Positions 9,945 through 22,479 of a stretch of 64,000 bases of DNA are shown here, one piece after another (the stretch's first letter is position 1; every line of letters begins with the position of its first letter). The position numbers and the translations under genes are program-made. The notes under the pieces are model-generated. The model was not told the origin of the DNA. It worked only from the letters and a program-made list of their open reading frames with translations, and did no database searches. The stretch covers positions 52,096,793 to 52,160,792 of the forward strand of contig OX326961.1 in NCBI GenBank assembly GCA_946800325.1. The letters run 5' to 3'. Origin of the DNA: Luzula sylvatica (taxonomy: Eukaryota > Streptophyta > Magnoliopsida > Poales > Juncaceae).

Positions 9945-12680
9945 TTGCTTCTTTTGGCATTGCCGCCTTGGCCATATAAACGAGATTCGCGTATCTAGAT
10001 TCCATATGATGGATTGCTAGAATCATTCGAATTAGATTCGATTGATTAATGCGATACTTACTTATTAGGCAAGACGACAAAGGACATCATTCTCCAATGG
10101 TTGGAGAAAGATCCAACGAATTATTGGAACTTACATTCACATGTAGATGATCCGATAAGTTCCGAGGCAAGAGGAGGCTATCAGTATTTTGTTATGTTTA
10201 TGGACGGTTAAAGTAGATATGGAAATATCTATTTAATGCGTGCCGAAACGGAGACTTTTGAAAGGTTCAAAGAGTTTCAAAAACGAAATACGAAATCAAC
10301 TAAGCAAGAAAATCAAAACTTTTCGATAGGATCGAGAAGGCGAGTATTTGAGCTAAACCTTTCGATAGGATCGAAGAGGCGATATTTGAGTTATGAATAT
10401 TGATGATCATTTATGATTGTGAAATCGTTTCATGATTGTCTTCATTTGGAACATTGAGATGTGTCCGAAAAGAGGAAATGAACGCATGTTGGACATGGTT
10501 CGATAAATGATAAGTCAATAGGATCTCCCAAAAATATTTTGGGAATATGCCCTTGAGACAGCGGCACTAATGAATGGTTGCATATAAGATATGGACCATA
10601 AACCTTCTAATCGGTACAAAAGACGCCATATGAGATATGGATCGGAATGGTTCCGAAGTTGTCACTTGTACAGATTTGAGGATGTCAGTGTATTTCGAAA
10701 TTTGTTTCGGTTAAACTCAATCCCAAATCTGAAAATTGTTCGTTTATCCTTAAGGAAACTAAAGGGTATTAGTTCTAACGTCCCAACGAAAATGAGATTT
10801 TCGTGGCTCGAAGAGATGCCTTCTTGGAGGAGGACTAGATGCGCACAAGTTTGGAACTTGGTGCCATTTATCTCTATGCGGGTTAGTGGGAGTAGAATAA
10901 ATCTCGAAAGAGTTCGAGATTTGAAAATGAACATTGTACCGATGAAAGTTGACATGGCTTCATCAAGAGTCGATGAACGCAAGTCGAACACACAAAGGAA
11001 TTTTTCGTAGATCAAGTAGGCTATATCATAAGCCGGTAAATACGGATTTATCGTGGCTAATGATGATAGATCGAAATCATATGATGATTCGATATCCTAC
11101 AAGGATGCTATGAAAAGTTGATTCCACATGACATGGTGTCATGAAATCTGAGATTCGATCCATGTGAATTATCAAGTTTAGAACTTGATTTCATTACTTT
11201 CTGGGTTAGACCCGTGAAATGTGAGTGGATTTTTCAAGATGAAGAACCGACATGGATAGGAATACGCATACATGTAAAGAGAGGCTTTTTGCGAAGAGTT
11301 TCATGCAATTCATAGTCGGACTATGAAGAAACGTTTTCGCTTGTTGCCATGCTTTCCCATTCTCGAAATTCTGCTTGCCATGGTCGCGTATTATGACTAT
11401 GTGATGTGGCAAAATGGATGTCAAAACCGAATTTCTTGAAAGAAATTTTATGAAAGGATGTGTACTTGACACAACCTTACGGTTTTGTCGATTCATAAGA
11501 ATCGGGGATAAGATATGCACGCTTTAACGATCCATATGATGGATTAGAGAAAGCTTCTCGGAATTGGAATATTCGTTTTGACAAAATTATAAAATGTTAT
11601 AAAATTGTCGAAACGAATGGAAACTTTGTGTACACATGAAGGTTAGTGGGAGCTGCGTTATATTTCTTGTAACGACAAAGGATTTAGATGAGACCGCTTA
11701 TGAATTAAGCGTGAAGATCTATATGATAGATCTAAGAAGTTCCTCGTTCTATGTTATAGCACATATATCGACATATTGTTGAAAATGGTTTTCAACATGT
11801 AAACTCCTTGGAGGAGTTAAATCGAAATGTCGAATGGCAGAAATTTTCAACGGCTCGATATGAGACATCAAGCAGCGCGAAAAGTAATAATATGATGCCT
11901 TACATTTGATGTTAGGATCTATTATATCTGGCATGATATGTATATGGCTAACTGTCGTGCAAATAAAGCGTCTAATTCACCGTCAATAAAATTCATGGGA
12001 ATCACATGAGACGTTTGAATGTAATTCGATTACATGAGACTAACTCTTGTGAATGTATAATGGTTATACAAATATATACATAATGGTTATGTATATTTAA
12101 ACTCGTCGGGATTTGTATTGATAGAGGTGAAGTTTATCCTTGAATACTTTGCGAAAGAATTCAGGATTTTTTATCTATAATGGTGTGGAGGACGTGTTGG
12201 TTATAAAGAGTTATAACAAACAACGGTTTCCAAAGATTAAGCACGTCCAAATATGTAGCACGACTTTCGATCACAAAGTGTGTACATGTTTTGCTTAAAT
12301 GAAAACACGGTTATGTGGAAAGGTTTCACAAGACCAATAGTTTATGATTTTATTTACCGAGGCGAGTATATTGCGGTTATTAATCGCAAAAGGAAGTGGT
12401 ATGGATCAAGGATACATGACCAAACTCTAGTAGTCACGAGTTATCGGATTTATGGTTGTTTATTGTGTGAGACACAATAGTACAAGCCAAAAATGCCGAG
12501 GTCACAACCACTTCTAGCCAATACTCAGAAAATTTCATTTGATCCATGAAATTTTATGAAAAGATGTGATCGTAGGTATTGGAAATGTTCCAATCCTGAT
12601 GATGATTAACACTAGCGGGAACGTGCGGACCCGTTTACAAAACCGCTCTCTCTAGTCGCGCATGACTGTCATGCGATGAC
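9945..12680 (+). pseudogene. Decayed copia pol (GAG-pre-integrase, integrase, RT, RNase H)
   Basis: Segments of copia Pol appear in the right order but in changing frames with many stops. They are a GAG-pre-integrase WHCRLGHIN (9952-9981), an integrase core with GGYQYFVMF and SRYGNIYLMR (about 10165-10260), and the integrase end with an MVR and LPK region (about 10495-10560). The RT block KMDVKTEFL is at about 11410-11440, with a shifted TQP-G-F-like stretch after it. The RNase H tail has ADPFTKPL (about 12620-12650). Integrase and reverse transcriptase are both inactivated. Confidence 0.8.
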
Positions 12681-12689
12681 TATGGGTAT

Positions 12690-13893
12690 GGAGATACCTA
12701 GAGGAGGAAGAAGAGAGTAGAGTGTAGTTATCTAATACGATAGTCCTCGCAGGTTATGGGTATGGAGATATCCATAGGTAAACGTTGTATCACCCAAATA
12801 CTTAGTCCATATGAATGCATCCCTTTTAAAAAAATTTGTTTACTTAAATTAATATGCATTCACCTTATATGCAAACTGTGTGCTGGGTTGTGTAATATGA
12901 TTACATGAACCTTGATTTGAACTTGTGTGGACGTCGACATGGTTGAGGACTATGTGCAGCAAAACCGTCACACTTAAAGTGTCATTTCTAAACATCCCTA
13001 GTCGCGGATCAGCTTGCTTAAGAGAGAAGCATTTCTATTATTGGATAATAGACTGAACGCGTACACTAGTACGTTTGCCGAGGAGATGATTATGTTTTGC
13101 TAATCATGGGACAAGGTGCTTGTCGAATCGGGAACGTAGATATATGTTAGGTTACATATATTGGATATGACCGAAGCCGCGAGTCCATGACATGGTTTAG
13201 TCATTATAGATGGACTTGCGACGGATGGGGTTTTAGGTTCTTCATACTTGAGGGGATCATTGATTGCGTTACGTGCGTAACACAATGCTTTGATATGATC
13301 TTATGCTCACCGTAACAGGGAGTTAAAAGGGTCATCATTGGGTATTGTCCGAAACACGGAATTCAATGTGAGTCTTCAAGATAGGAATTGTTTATTCCGA
13401 AAGGAAGAGATATCTCTTAGGCCGCTCGATGAATTGATTAACGAAATCTCTGGCCAGAGTCAATGATATTAAAAGTTAATATCGATTGTAATTTGTTAAC
13501 TCAATTCGGAATCGAGAAATAAGTATAGTTAATCAAGACATAAGGATGACTACCACCATGCCTTTTGATTAACGGATATCGCAAACAAGAGAACTAGTAA
13601 CCGCTATTCGAGATAGGCACAATGATCACAATCATTATTCGTTTAACATGGGTAGCTATGATGGAGTGACTAGATCCCGCTCATGAGCTTGTAGGCATTG
13701 GAAACAACCTACTGCCATCGTTAATCGAACCTACATGGTCACACAACGAGTCGTACTAAGTTGGGCTTGATCATAAAATTGGCACATAGGATGTGCATAG
13801 CTTGGTATTTGATACGCGAGCTATATTCTCTAAAATCGTGCATATTGGATATGCATGAGTACCTTTTAGGTAGATCTGAAATTGAGTGGGAGA
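12690..13893 (+). other. Long 3' non-coding region of the copia element
   Basis: About 1.2 kb lies between RNase H and the 3' LTR without an open frame. It shares ordered blocks with 23220-24590 in the other copia relic, including AATGCTTTGATAT, CAAGATAGGAATTGTT, GAGATATCTCT, GATATCGC and a CGAACCTACA block. It ends in a polypurine tract, GAGTGGGAGAC, directly before the 3' LTR. Confidence 0.75.
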
Positions 13894-13894
13894 C

Positions 13895-14889
13895 TGAAAG
13901 AAATACAGTTTCGGATCAACCGTAAAAGTGTACATAAGGATAAACGAATGTAGTCGTACATTCGTAGCCATAACTTTCAGTAGGAAAATCCGATTTTGAA
14001 TGGTTCAAATTGGGTAAGATAGATAATTAGATTATCTATAACCTTCATGTAGAATTATATTTCATATGAACGAAGTATAAGTGTCGTTTCTGTGAAATAC
14101 CGAAAGGGTGCAACCGTATGACATACAGTTAGTAAAACAGTCATAACGTTTGCATACGAACTCCAATTGGGCTGGGCCAAATTGTATTGTGTAGATAATA
14201 AGATTATCTACAACTTTCATGTTGGTTGATTTTCTGTCAGAGAAATTTATCAATTTCGTCTGGACAGATTACTGAACAGGTTCATGCACTTTTCTGTGTG
14301 AAAGCATGTATATTGGATATACATGCCTTTTGGCTAATCCTAATCCTATTAGATATAAATAGGATACTTTCTCTCTCATCCCTATGCTAATTCATACAGA
14401 ATTATTCTACCCAAAACACAAGAGAAAAGAGCAAATTCAGATTTGATCTTTTGTGAGTGAAAGGGTGCTAAGAGAGAGAGATAGAGAATCAATTCGATCG
14501 AGCAAGTTCACCGGTGCATCGTCTAGGCAGGTGCATCCGTGACTGACGTCTTGCGACTCAAGGTGGATACACGTAGAAGAGCAACATCTGAGGCTCTTTC
14601 AGTTGTGATCGATTCGGACGCCGTGAATTCAGTCGGAGACGAAATCAAGCGAATCGGCGAAGTCAACAAACGGTGAAACGCGTGGTGTGGGACGCGCGGA
14701 TTGTCACCAACGTGACAGGAGATAGAAGGCAGCGATCAACCCTTCGAGTGCAATCAATTTTGCACCGGTATGAATCTGTCCTTCTATTGCATCGTACCCT
14801 CGAAGTCGTGGCGTGATCTCGGGAATCGGGGAATCGGACCGAGCCTTCATTCCGCTGCGCGGGCCCGGGGTCGAGGATATTCCCCTACA
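13895..14889 (+). repeat. 3' LTR
   Basis: Near-identical to 6501-7496, with TGAAAG start and CTACA end, followed by the second TCAAA target copy at 14890-14894. Confidence 0.95.
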
Positions 14890-14934
14890 TCAAATTCCTT
14901 GTTTGATTCTTTGGTACAAAATCCAGGATTTGAA

Positions 14935-15660
14935 TATTTGGATATTATATTATATTATATTTATATTATTTTATTGTATAATATAATATTGTATTATATT
15001 ATAATATTATATTATATTACTTCAATTCTTGTTATATAATATAATATTAGATTATATTAGATTATAATATTATATTATAAAATAGCATTATATAATTTAA
15101 TACAATATTATATGTATGTCATGTAATTCTTATTATATAATATAATATAATGTAATATTATATTATATTACTTTAATTTATATTATATTATATTATATTA
15201 TATTATATTATATTATATTATATTGGATTGTATTATATTATATTATATTATATTATATCATATTGTATTAAATTATATTATATTATATTATATTATTTAT
15301 ATTGTTTTATATTATATTATATATATTTTATGATGTTATCTGATGTTATATTATATATCATTATATTATATTATATTTACTATATTATATTATATTATAT
15401 TATTTTATATTATTTTATATTATATTGGTTTATATTATATTACATTATATTATATTATATTATAATGTTTTATATTATATTATATTATATTATATTATAT
15501 TATATTATATTATATTATATTGTTTTATATTATATTATTTTATATTATATTATATATTGTTTTAAATTTTATTATATTACATTATAGAATAATACATAAT
15601 ATATTATTATTGTTGTTTAATATAATATAATATAAATATAATATAATTATTATTCAAGAA
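14935..15660. repeat. ATATT/TATTA microsatellite array, about 700 bp
   Basis: Almost pure A/T DNA built from a pentanucleotide TATTA with local slippage. Reading frames within it are artefacts of the repeat. Confidence 0.95.
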
Positions 15661-16500
15661 TATAATTTGAAGAAATAATATTATAATCGAATACATGGAT
15701 AGTTATATCCATGTATTTGAAATACCAATTTTTCAGTGGAAGTACAAAATACATGGACAAGAAAATCTATCCCATCTAATTCTTCAAATTAAACAAGGAA
15801 TTTTAGGCTTATCCCGGATATTGAAATCATATCCCATCTAATCCCTCAAATCAAACATGCTCTCTATTATTTTTCCAAAAAAAAGAGGCAGGAGAAGGAA
15901 ATAGGTAAAAAAATTGGAGAAAACCTTCTATAAATCCAATGGAGAAAACCAATAAATAATACATACTAATAATATTAATACATAAACTATCTTTTATGAT
16001 AAAAAAAAGGTGTACGAATTTTCCTTACTATTATATGAGACCATTTACTGTGTCTCACATTTTCCCCCACTATTCACGATCAATGGGGGGCTCATTCCTA
16101 TCTCCAAAATCCCCCCAAACAATTGCATTAACTGTTAATTAAAATTATTAATTATGTGAATAACTAATACAATTGTATTAACTGTTAATTAAATTTAAAT
16201 TAACTGTTAATTCAAAGCACAATTAACAATTAATCGAAAATATGAATACAAATTGGAACCCCCAATTAATATCATTCCCCACTATTCACTGCATCGTGAA
16301 CAATGGGGAAATCTCATAGGCATAATATAATTTTCCTTATTAAATATTTTGTGTTCGAATTCTATCCTATACTCATTTATACCTTACTGTACACCTTTTG
16401 TAATTGAACGGTTCAGATTTTAAGATCAATAAAAATTCAAAGGCTGTGATTAAATATCTAATCCAACTTTTCCTTACCGTACACCCATAAAAGGGTAAAA
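15661..16500. other. AT-rich spacer without gene
   Basis: No coding feature is seen. Two short related segments with CCCCACTATTCAC (about 16066 and 16280) and two TGTACACC segments (about 16390 and 16480) may be MITE remnants. Confidence 0.4.
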
Positions 16501-16509
16501 TTGTTAATT

Positions 16510-16810
16510 TTTACCCATTGCCTGGAACTCTCCGACCATCTCAAACCTCTCTCCTACGCCTCCCTCTCCAGTCAAACTCTCCCCCTAATTCTCTCTCACG
16601 CCCAGCTAATTCCTTTCTCTCGCCGAATTTGTCTCTCGCTCTCAGTTTCTCTCTATCTCTCGCCTTTGTAGCTTGGCCACACCAGATGCGATGGACACCA
16701 AGTTTCTCTCGCTCGCCAAACCAAACGTGATTCCCCAGTCTCCCTCTCGTCCCCAGACGCGATCTACACCAAACGCCTACTCGGCAAGGGAGTGGCGGTG
16801 AGTAGTATTG
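16510..16810 (+). other. Possible first exon or leader of an unidentified gene
   Basis: C/T-rich, GC-richer than its surroundings, and ending in GTGGCG/GTGAGTAG, a good plant splice donor (about 16798). No protein family is recognisable and no following exon was found. It may be a captured or decayed gene start. Confidence 0.3.
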
Positions 16811-16979
16811 GCGTTCTTCTTAAGGTTTTTGGTCTCCGTGTTACCTCCATTAAATAGTACTTCTTGTTCCATTCTTTAGATTTTTTATTGCTCTGACTAA
16901 TAAAAATCGTAAACTTGTTTGTTTACTGGTTAATTTCTTTTTATTGCGTGTAATTTGTTTCTTTTGATTTACTGGTTAA

Positions 16980-17290
16980 TTGAAGATTTTTCTGGAAATT
17001 TTTTGAATCTAACCAACTTTTAAAACGAAATTCGAAAATAACCAAGTTTTGAAAATATTTCTGAAAATGTATTTTGCGCTGAATGGTTCAGCGCCTTTTG
17101 TAAAAGGCGAGGTATGGTTCCGCGCCTTTCTTAATTACGCGTTCATTGGTTGATTGTGACGGTTAATTAGTAATTAGAGAAAGGCGCGGTATGGTTCAGC
17201 GCCTGGCGAGGTATCATTCAGCGCCTATTCACAGGCTATTTTCTTCTTTTTTTCCCTCTTCTCCCTTCTTTTTTCATAATTAGTAACTAT
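16980..17290 (+). repeat. GC-patch repeat, inverted partner of 6060-6350
   Basis: Contains AACCAAGTTTTGAAAA, TGTATTTTGCGCTGAATGG, GGCGAGGTATGGTTCCGCG and a CT-rich tail, collinear with the minus strand of 6060-6350. With the copia insertion at 6501-14889 removed, the two copies would be roughly 2.3-2.8 kb apart. Confidence 0.6.
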
Positions 17291-17339
17291 TGTTTTGGTA
17301 ATTATTTTACATAATTAGTAACTATTTTTTTAGTAACTA

Positions 17340-17640
17340 TTTTTTGGCGCAAATATTAACTACTTTTTTTTTGGGTAAATATGATATTTTAGAATTATGA
17401 AAGGATAAATATGATATCAATGATACTAATGAAACTTTTTAGAAATATGATAATAAATATGATATTTTGGGTAAATATGATATTTTAGAAATATTTTAGA
17501 AACTTTTTTAGAAATTATGAAAGGATAAATATGATATTTTAGAAATATGATATTTTTTTTAGAATTATGAAAGGATAAATATGATATTTTAATTTTAAGA
17601 AGGATAAATATAATCTTTGACTTTGTTTTATATGATATCA
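17340..17640. repeat. Degenerate AT-rich tandem repeat
   Basis: AGGATAAATATGATATTTTAG recurs about five times with variable spacing. There is no gene. Confidence 0.6.
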
Positions 17641-17811
17641 ATGAAACTGAAAATCATAAATTAATAATAATCCAAATATCAACACAATCAAAACATACGG
17701 AATCAGATCGAAATAGTCTAAATATCACAAACACAATAATAATAATCACAACACAATAACAATCAGAACACAATAACAATAACAACACAATCACAACACA
17801 ATAACAATAAT

Positions 17812-19805
17812 CTAAATGTCATCTCTCGGTGCATTTTGTGTCGGATCGAAATAGTCTGGCTGACCACCATACGAAGTACTGCCACCACCATACGAAGTAT
17901 CGCCACGACCATACGAAGTACCGCCACGAGCATACGAAGTACCATACTCATTTTGAAAGTTCGTGTTCATGAAGTCCATGAAACCGGTACCGACAGGAGT
18001 GTCATAATTCGGTCGCGAAGTGGAAACGTAATCGGTGAATGGTGGTTGGACAAAGTCATTCGGTGCGCTGGGTGGAGGATCCATCGTGTGTGGAGCCGGA
18101 CGTCCTGACCATGCGAATAGTTCAACGACAATTCATCAAGTAAAACCGTCATTCTACCACCCATTTGATCTAAGATCATGCGACATGGGCAAGTAGGGGC
18201 ACAAGGCGTGCCTTCTCGCGCACGACGAATATCTAGCTGCATCTCGTTGACCTATAATTACAATAAAATTAATTTCGATAACTTCAATTTGATTTAATAT
18301 AATTACAATAAAAATAATAAATGATGACATACCATGGATCGCAAAAGCGGACCACTAGGTCGGAAGCTAAAATCAGGAGGACTAATCTTGTTGATGATCC
18401 ATCGCCTCGTTATTCGCCAATACCATCTCATGTAATCCTACAAACATACATGTTATTAGAGAATGAATGTTTAATAAAATATGATCGAACTAATTAAGTT
18501 TTGTACCGTTCTAGTGAGCACGCCGGTCAATACAATATCGTCCTCTCTAACAACATGTGTATCCCGCTGCTCCCAAAAATCCAAGTAAGATGTGATGTGT
18601 GCGTTCTTCAATTTCCCGCGACACGCCATAATCGGGTTCGTAGGGATGTGTTGGCGATAACCAAACTGGAGCATAACCCTGTCTGGTAGGTGCATCTCCG
18701 CGGTATTATAGCATATCAACGGGACTTTTGCCATCCAAATCTCTGAACCAACAAAACATGCTGGCGGTAGATTTGCCATAAGCTCATCCGTATAAGGACT
18801 CCAAGTAATCTGAAAAATACAATTGTAATTAAAAAATATTAAAATATTAAAATTTTATAATATTAAAATATTAAATTTCTTACTTGTTCGGATTGTAGTT
18901 TGTCGAACTGATCAGCATAATACATGACTGTACTCCCCCTGTTGTTCTCAGTGTACGCGTGGCCACCGACATAGTAGTTCATGAGTGGCACCCGAACAAC
19001 AGATCCCGACGCAGTCATGATGGGCCGTCCAATGGCTAAATGAAACCAAGCCCAAATCTACAAACAAATCAAAAATATTAAAATATTAAAATATTAAGAA
19101 TTGAAAATTACCTGAACGAGGGAGAACCAACCCGATGCCGTAGTTTGCCCAATCTGGCATGCACTTCCTAAAGACATGTACAAATGGCCGAGGACAGCAG
19201 CTCCCCAAGCATAACGCCCACATATGTCGAAATCCTCCAAAAAGTAAATGTAATTCATACTCAATCTCCCTTTCGTGGGATTTGCCAAAGCCATGGAGCC
19301 TAGGAAGTACAATATGTACGCTCGCGTAATTCGATCCCACGCCTCCTCTGTGGGATCCTCCGGTAGTCCATGAAAATTCCTACGCAACCATGCTAATGTG
19401 AGACGATTATCTGTCGGACACACCCCAAGTAACCGGGTCATCTCGGCTGCGGGGTCATCATCCCTTGTCGTGGCCCTAAACAAGGGATCACCGTCAACTG
19501 CGAAACCGATAAGTAAGGAAACGTCGCGAAGTGTGATCGTCATCTCTCCGTGAGGCATGTGAAACGTGTTCGTCTCCGGACGCCACCTCTGAATCAGTGC
19601 AACGATGAATGTCTGATTCAACTGCACGTAAGCCCCCTGGTCGAGAAATAAAAGCCCGCTCGCCTCAATCGGACCTCCATCTCAGGAGTCATCATCGTCC
19701 AATGACTCCAATCACGACCACCCTGATGGATCGTCATCGAAGGCTTGTTCACCTCGTTCGACACATGATTTATTTGATCTGTGAGAACGGACGGATCGAT
19801 AGGTC
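17812..19805 (-). pseudogene. Plant mobile domain (PMD) protein, five exons, frameshifted
   Basis: Five minus-strand exons with consensus splice sites can be placed: 19805-19112, 19057-18884, 18809-18507, 18437-18333 and 18251-17812. The product has the order of the PMD family (MAIN/MAIL and 'phosphatase 7 long form' relatives). After the acceptor comes a GP-DPSVL start, then MTPEME, then LIQRWRPETNTFHMPHGEMT. ILYFLGS and WAWFHLAIGRP follow, then PDRVMLQFGY, and finally the WYWRITRRWI end. The tail is rich in GTSYGRG repeats. PMD proteins act in nuclear gene and transposon silencing, and PMDs also occur within transposons. A one-base shift in a G-run (about 19637) and a second shift in the last exon (about 18100-18150) break the frame. 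It sits directly downstream of a MuDR transposase on the same strand. Confidence 0.8.
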
Positions 19806-20012
19806 CTGGACAAAATGAAGTATAAAAAAAACACAAAAAAACACAAAATACAAAACATACATTGTTCAATACATAATTAAGTACGCGATGTTCATGATAC
19901 ATTGATTTAAAAAACGCAAAATACATAATATCTTCAAAAAAACACAAAGTACGCGATGTTCAATACATAATTAAGTACATAATATCTTAAAAATAACTTG
20001 AAATTACAAAAA

Positions 20013-21136
20013 CTAATCGCGATGTTCTTCAGAAAGATGAAACGGGACACAAGTACGCACAGTGTGACCTCGGACCTTACAAAAACTACACCGGTTGGCA
20101 TTTCGACCCTTAGCATCCATCTCGGTTCGTTCCCGTCTTTTTACCGGTCTCCCAGCTTTTCTTTTCACGTCACTTGGGGGAAGTAGTTTTGGTCCTCGAA
20201 CATTCGGCCAATAACGACGATCAAGAATCACTGGCAATATTTGCTCGTACGTTCTCCTATAAGCTTCAGTACGATAGAACGAATCACACATATCATAATG
20301 ACTCTTGTTTATTTTTCGATAAATCGCTATTACATGACAGCACGGAAGATATTCCAATTGCGGTATTCCGCAACAAACAAGTACATTTTGTTGCCAACTC
20401 TGGCATACGAACTTCATTTACTAGAGCCTCGCATCGATTAAAATCATAAAACGCAACACCAAATAACGTACTAGAGTGTTGAGTTATTTGCATATTTCTA
20501 CTATCGGTTTTCCTAGCATGAAGCAATTTTTCAACATTCAAAGCCAAACGGGTCTTGCTTTCTCGGCTTTGTTCACGTCTCGTAACAAAATAGGTATTTA
20601 GTAGACCAACGATTTGAGCAACCAACGATCTTATGGGCAAACCTCTAGCACCTTTCAATACACCGTTAAAACACTCTGAAATGTTGGTAGTCGTAATACC
20701 CAACCTACGACCACCATCATGAGATACAGCCCATAAAGATTTTTGACCCACGCTTCTATCCAAATATTCAATCACTTCTGGTTTCATCAGTCTCATTCGT
20801 TCCAACCGATTTTCCAATCCCTCATTTCTTATTTGAGTGGCCGCTGTCCAAAATAATTCACCCAACGCTTTATTACCAAATTATTTAGCAATGTTTTGTT
20901 GAACATGTCGAATGCAATATCGCATCGCGTGTCCTTCCTCACTCGGAAAAATTTGGTCGATTACCGCTCGATGACCTGACCATCTATCCGTAACTATACA
21001 AATTGATAATCTTTTACTAATGTAACCTTTTACCCGCGCCAAAAACCATTGCCAAGAAGAACTATTCTCATTCTCAACAATTGCAAATGCTACGGGAAAT
21101 ATCCCTCGATTTGCATCCATTTCAGTAGCTATTAAA
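20013..21136 (-). pseudogene. MuDR/MULE transposase, C-terminal two-thirds
   Basis: The minus strand encodes the MULE transposase core (MDANRGIFPVAFAIVEN, then a TDR...HAMRYCIRH region). An alpha-helical segment, a SWIM zinc finger (CTC...PCCHV) and a C-terminal zinc knuckle of the form C-x2-C-x4-H-x4-C (CSFCKVRGHTVRTC) follow. The enzyme would cut and paste MULE DNA. There is a stop at 20881-20883 inside the core and a one-base shift before PCCHV (about 20355-20370). The N-terminal part with the first catalytic Asp is missing because a copia LTR begins at 21137. It is a dead copy. No terminal inverted repeat could be assigned with confidence. Confidence 0.88.
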
Positions 21137-21750
21137 TGAAAGAAAATATGGCTTAAGAATTAACTTGGAAGAATTTATATAAATAGGCAATTCTGCAGTC
21201 AGAATAAGGTTCGTTCGAACTAACTATATCAGTGCATTCGAACGGACTTATTCGTGATAAACAGAAGTGGGTTCGTTCGAACGAACATTTAGGTGCGTTC
21301 GAACGAACTGGGTTCGTTCGAACGAACTATGTTAAGTTCGTTCGAACTGACATGTTTCCTATATATATAAAGTTCTGATTCCGGAATTTGACCTAAGTTT
21401 TTCTAGGGTTTTGAGCCGTCGTTTCTCTTCTTCTTCTTCCACAGAATTCAGATTAGATCTGAGAGATTGAGAGGGAGAATTGAGAAAAGGATTTGAGAGA
21501 TTCAATCGTGACGTCGACTAGAACGACGTTGGCGATTTCCGATCGGACGAAATCGAGGTGGACACGAGTAGAGGGATTGCACGAGCGATTCTTGGAGAAG
21601 GTTCACGGATTTGGAGAAGTAATCGACACGTACTAACTTGTACGAGGTAATTATCTCCACAACTCTTCCTTTTTCGTTGGTTTTAGGGCGTGATCCCGGT
21701 AGAATTAGGTTATGCACGTGAACTAATTTCCGCTGCACACTATGATAATC
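21137..21750 (+). repeat. 5' LTR (right end approximate)
   Basis: The first 160 bp are near-identical to 24591-24750. It has a TATATAAATAGG box at about 21176 and a second TATATATATAAAG box at 21360-21372. A six-dyad array lies just before the second box. Near 21690-21745 it resembles the 3' end of the 6501 LTR (CGTGATCYCGG, TTCCGCTGC), which places its end at about 21745. Confidence 0.7.
21211..21350. promoter_or_regulatory. Dyad array GTTCGTTCGAACGAAC in LTR
   Basis: Six consecutive dyads with core CGTTCGAACG or one-base variants, each about 16 bp, spaced 20-40 bp. The array ends about 10 bp before a TATATATATAAAG box. The arrangement suggests an upstream promoter element. Confidence 0.7.
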
Positions 21751-21835
21751 GTTCGAACGAACTAAGTACAAAGTTGAAATTTTTTTTCTGACGTTCGTTC
21801 GAACGAACTTGGAGTTGCGTTCGAACGAACAAATT
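21740..21835. promoter_or_regulatory. Second dyad cluster
   Basis: Three CGTTCGAACGAAC sites lie just beyond the probable LTR end, in the leader of the same relic. Confidence 0.6.
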
Positions 21836-22047
21836 TCTGGACAACCAATTTTTTTTCTGTCAAAAATGCCCAATAATTTTAAAATTTTCAATTTATAAAT
21901 TCGATACGGTATAGCATATAGCCTAAAACGGGGATGATTGTTTGTGTTGCTTGTAATGTGTGTTGTGTGGGGGGCGGTGAGCTTTCCAAATTGTATTTTA
22001 TTTCATTATGTGGGGACCGGTGAGTCTTCCAAAGTTGTAATCAAGAT

Positions 22048-22473
22048 GTGTTGGCCCTCATACATTCCGATGTATGTGGACCGATGAGTGTCGAGGCTAG
22101 AAATGGGTATCACTACTTCGTGACTTTTACTGACGATTATAGTAGATATGGATATCTATACTTAATGCGTCACAAAAGTGAAATTTTTGAGAAATTCAAA
22201 GAGTTTCAACATGAAGTAGAACTTCAACTGGGCAAGAAAGTAAAAGCCATTCGATCGGATCGAGGTGGTGAATACTTGAGCTATGAGTTTGAGGACTATC
22301 TTCGAGATTGTGGTATAGTATCACAATGGACTCCACCCGGTACACCCCAATGGAATGGAGTGTCCGAGAGGAGAAATCGGACCTTGTTAGACATGGTTCG
22401 ATCGATGATGAGTCGAACGGATTTGCCAAAGTCATTTTGGGGTTTAGCACCTCAAACAACTGCTCATTACTGA
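22048..22473 (+). pseudogene. Copia integrase core, isolated open frame
   Basis: The 141-residue frame has the integrase catalytic layout: Asp in HSDVCGP, Asp in RSDRGGEY, and Glu in NGVSERRNR. The residues FTDDYSRYGYLYLM and the ending LPKSFWGLA are typical of copia. Integrase joins element cDNA to host DNA. The frame starts with a non-ATG codon, lacks the zinc-binding N-terminus and stops at 22473. It is a surviving piece of pol rather than a gene. Confidence 0.9.
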
Positions 22474-22479
22474 ATAAAG

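Larger units (their letters stand above)
6501..14889 (+). mobile_element. Complete 8.4-kb copia retrotransposon with decayed pol
   Basis: Two LTRs of 996 and 995 bp begin TGAAAGAAATACAG and end CCCCTACA. They are flanked by a perfect 5-bp target duplication, TCAAA (6496-6500 and 14890-14894). A tRNA-Met type primer site follows the 5' LTR. The LTRs differ by about a dozen to fifteen substitutions and a few small indels by eye, so the insertion is not very recent. The interior has recognisable but stop-riddled copia pol segments (9950-12670) and a long 3' non-coding region. It cannot move by itself. Confidence 0.95.

Noticed and set aside
10591..11015. Frames of 139 and 117 codons on opposite strands
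   Set aside because: The region is a stop-disrupted copia pol remnant, and neither frame follows the pol reading frame throughout.
15228..15587. Open frame of 119 codons in the ATATT array
   Set aside because: The pentanucleotide repeat avoids stops in one frame; composition is Tyr/Ile/Leu only and there is no domain.
17836..18108. Plus-strand frame with repeated TIRST segments
   Set aside because: It is the antisense of the GTSYGRG repeat in the PMD tail.
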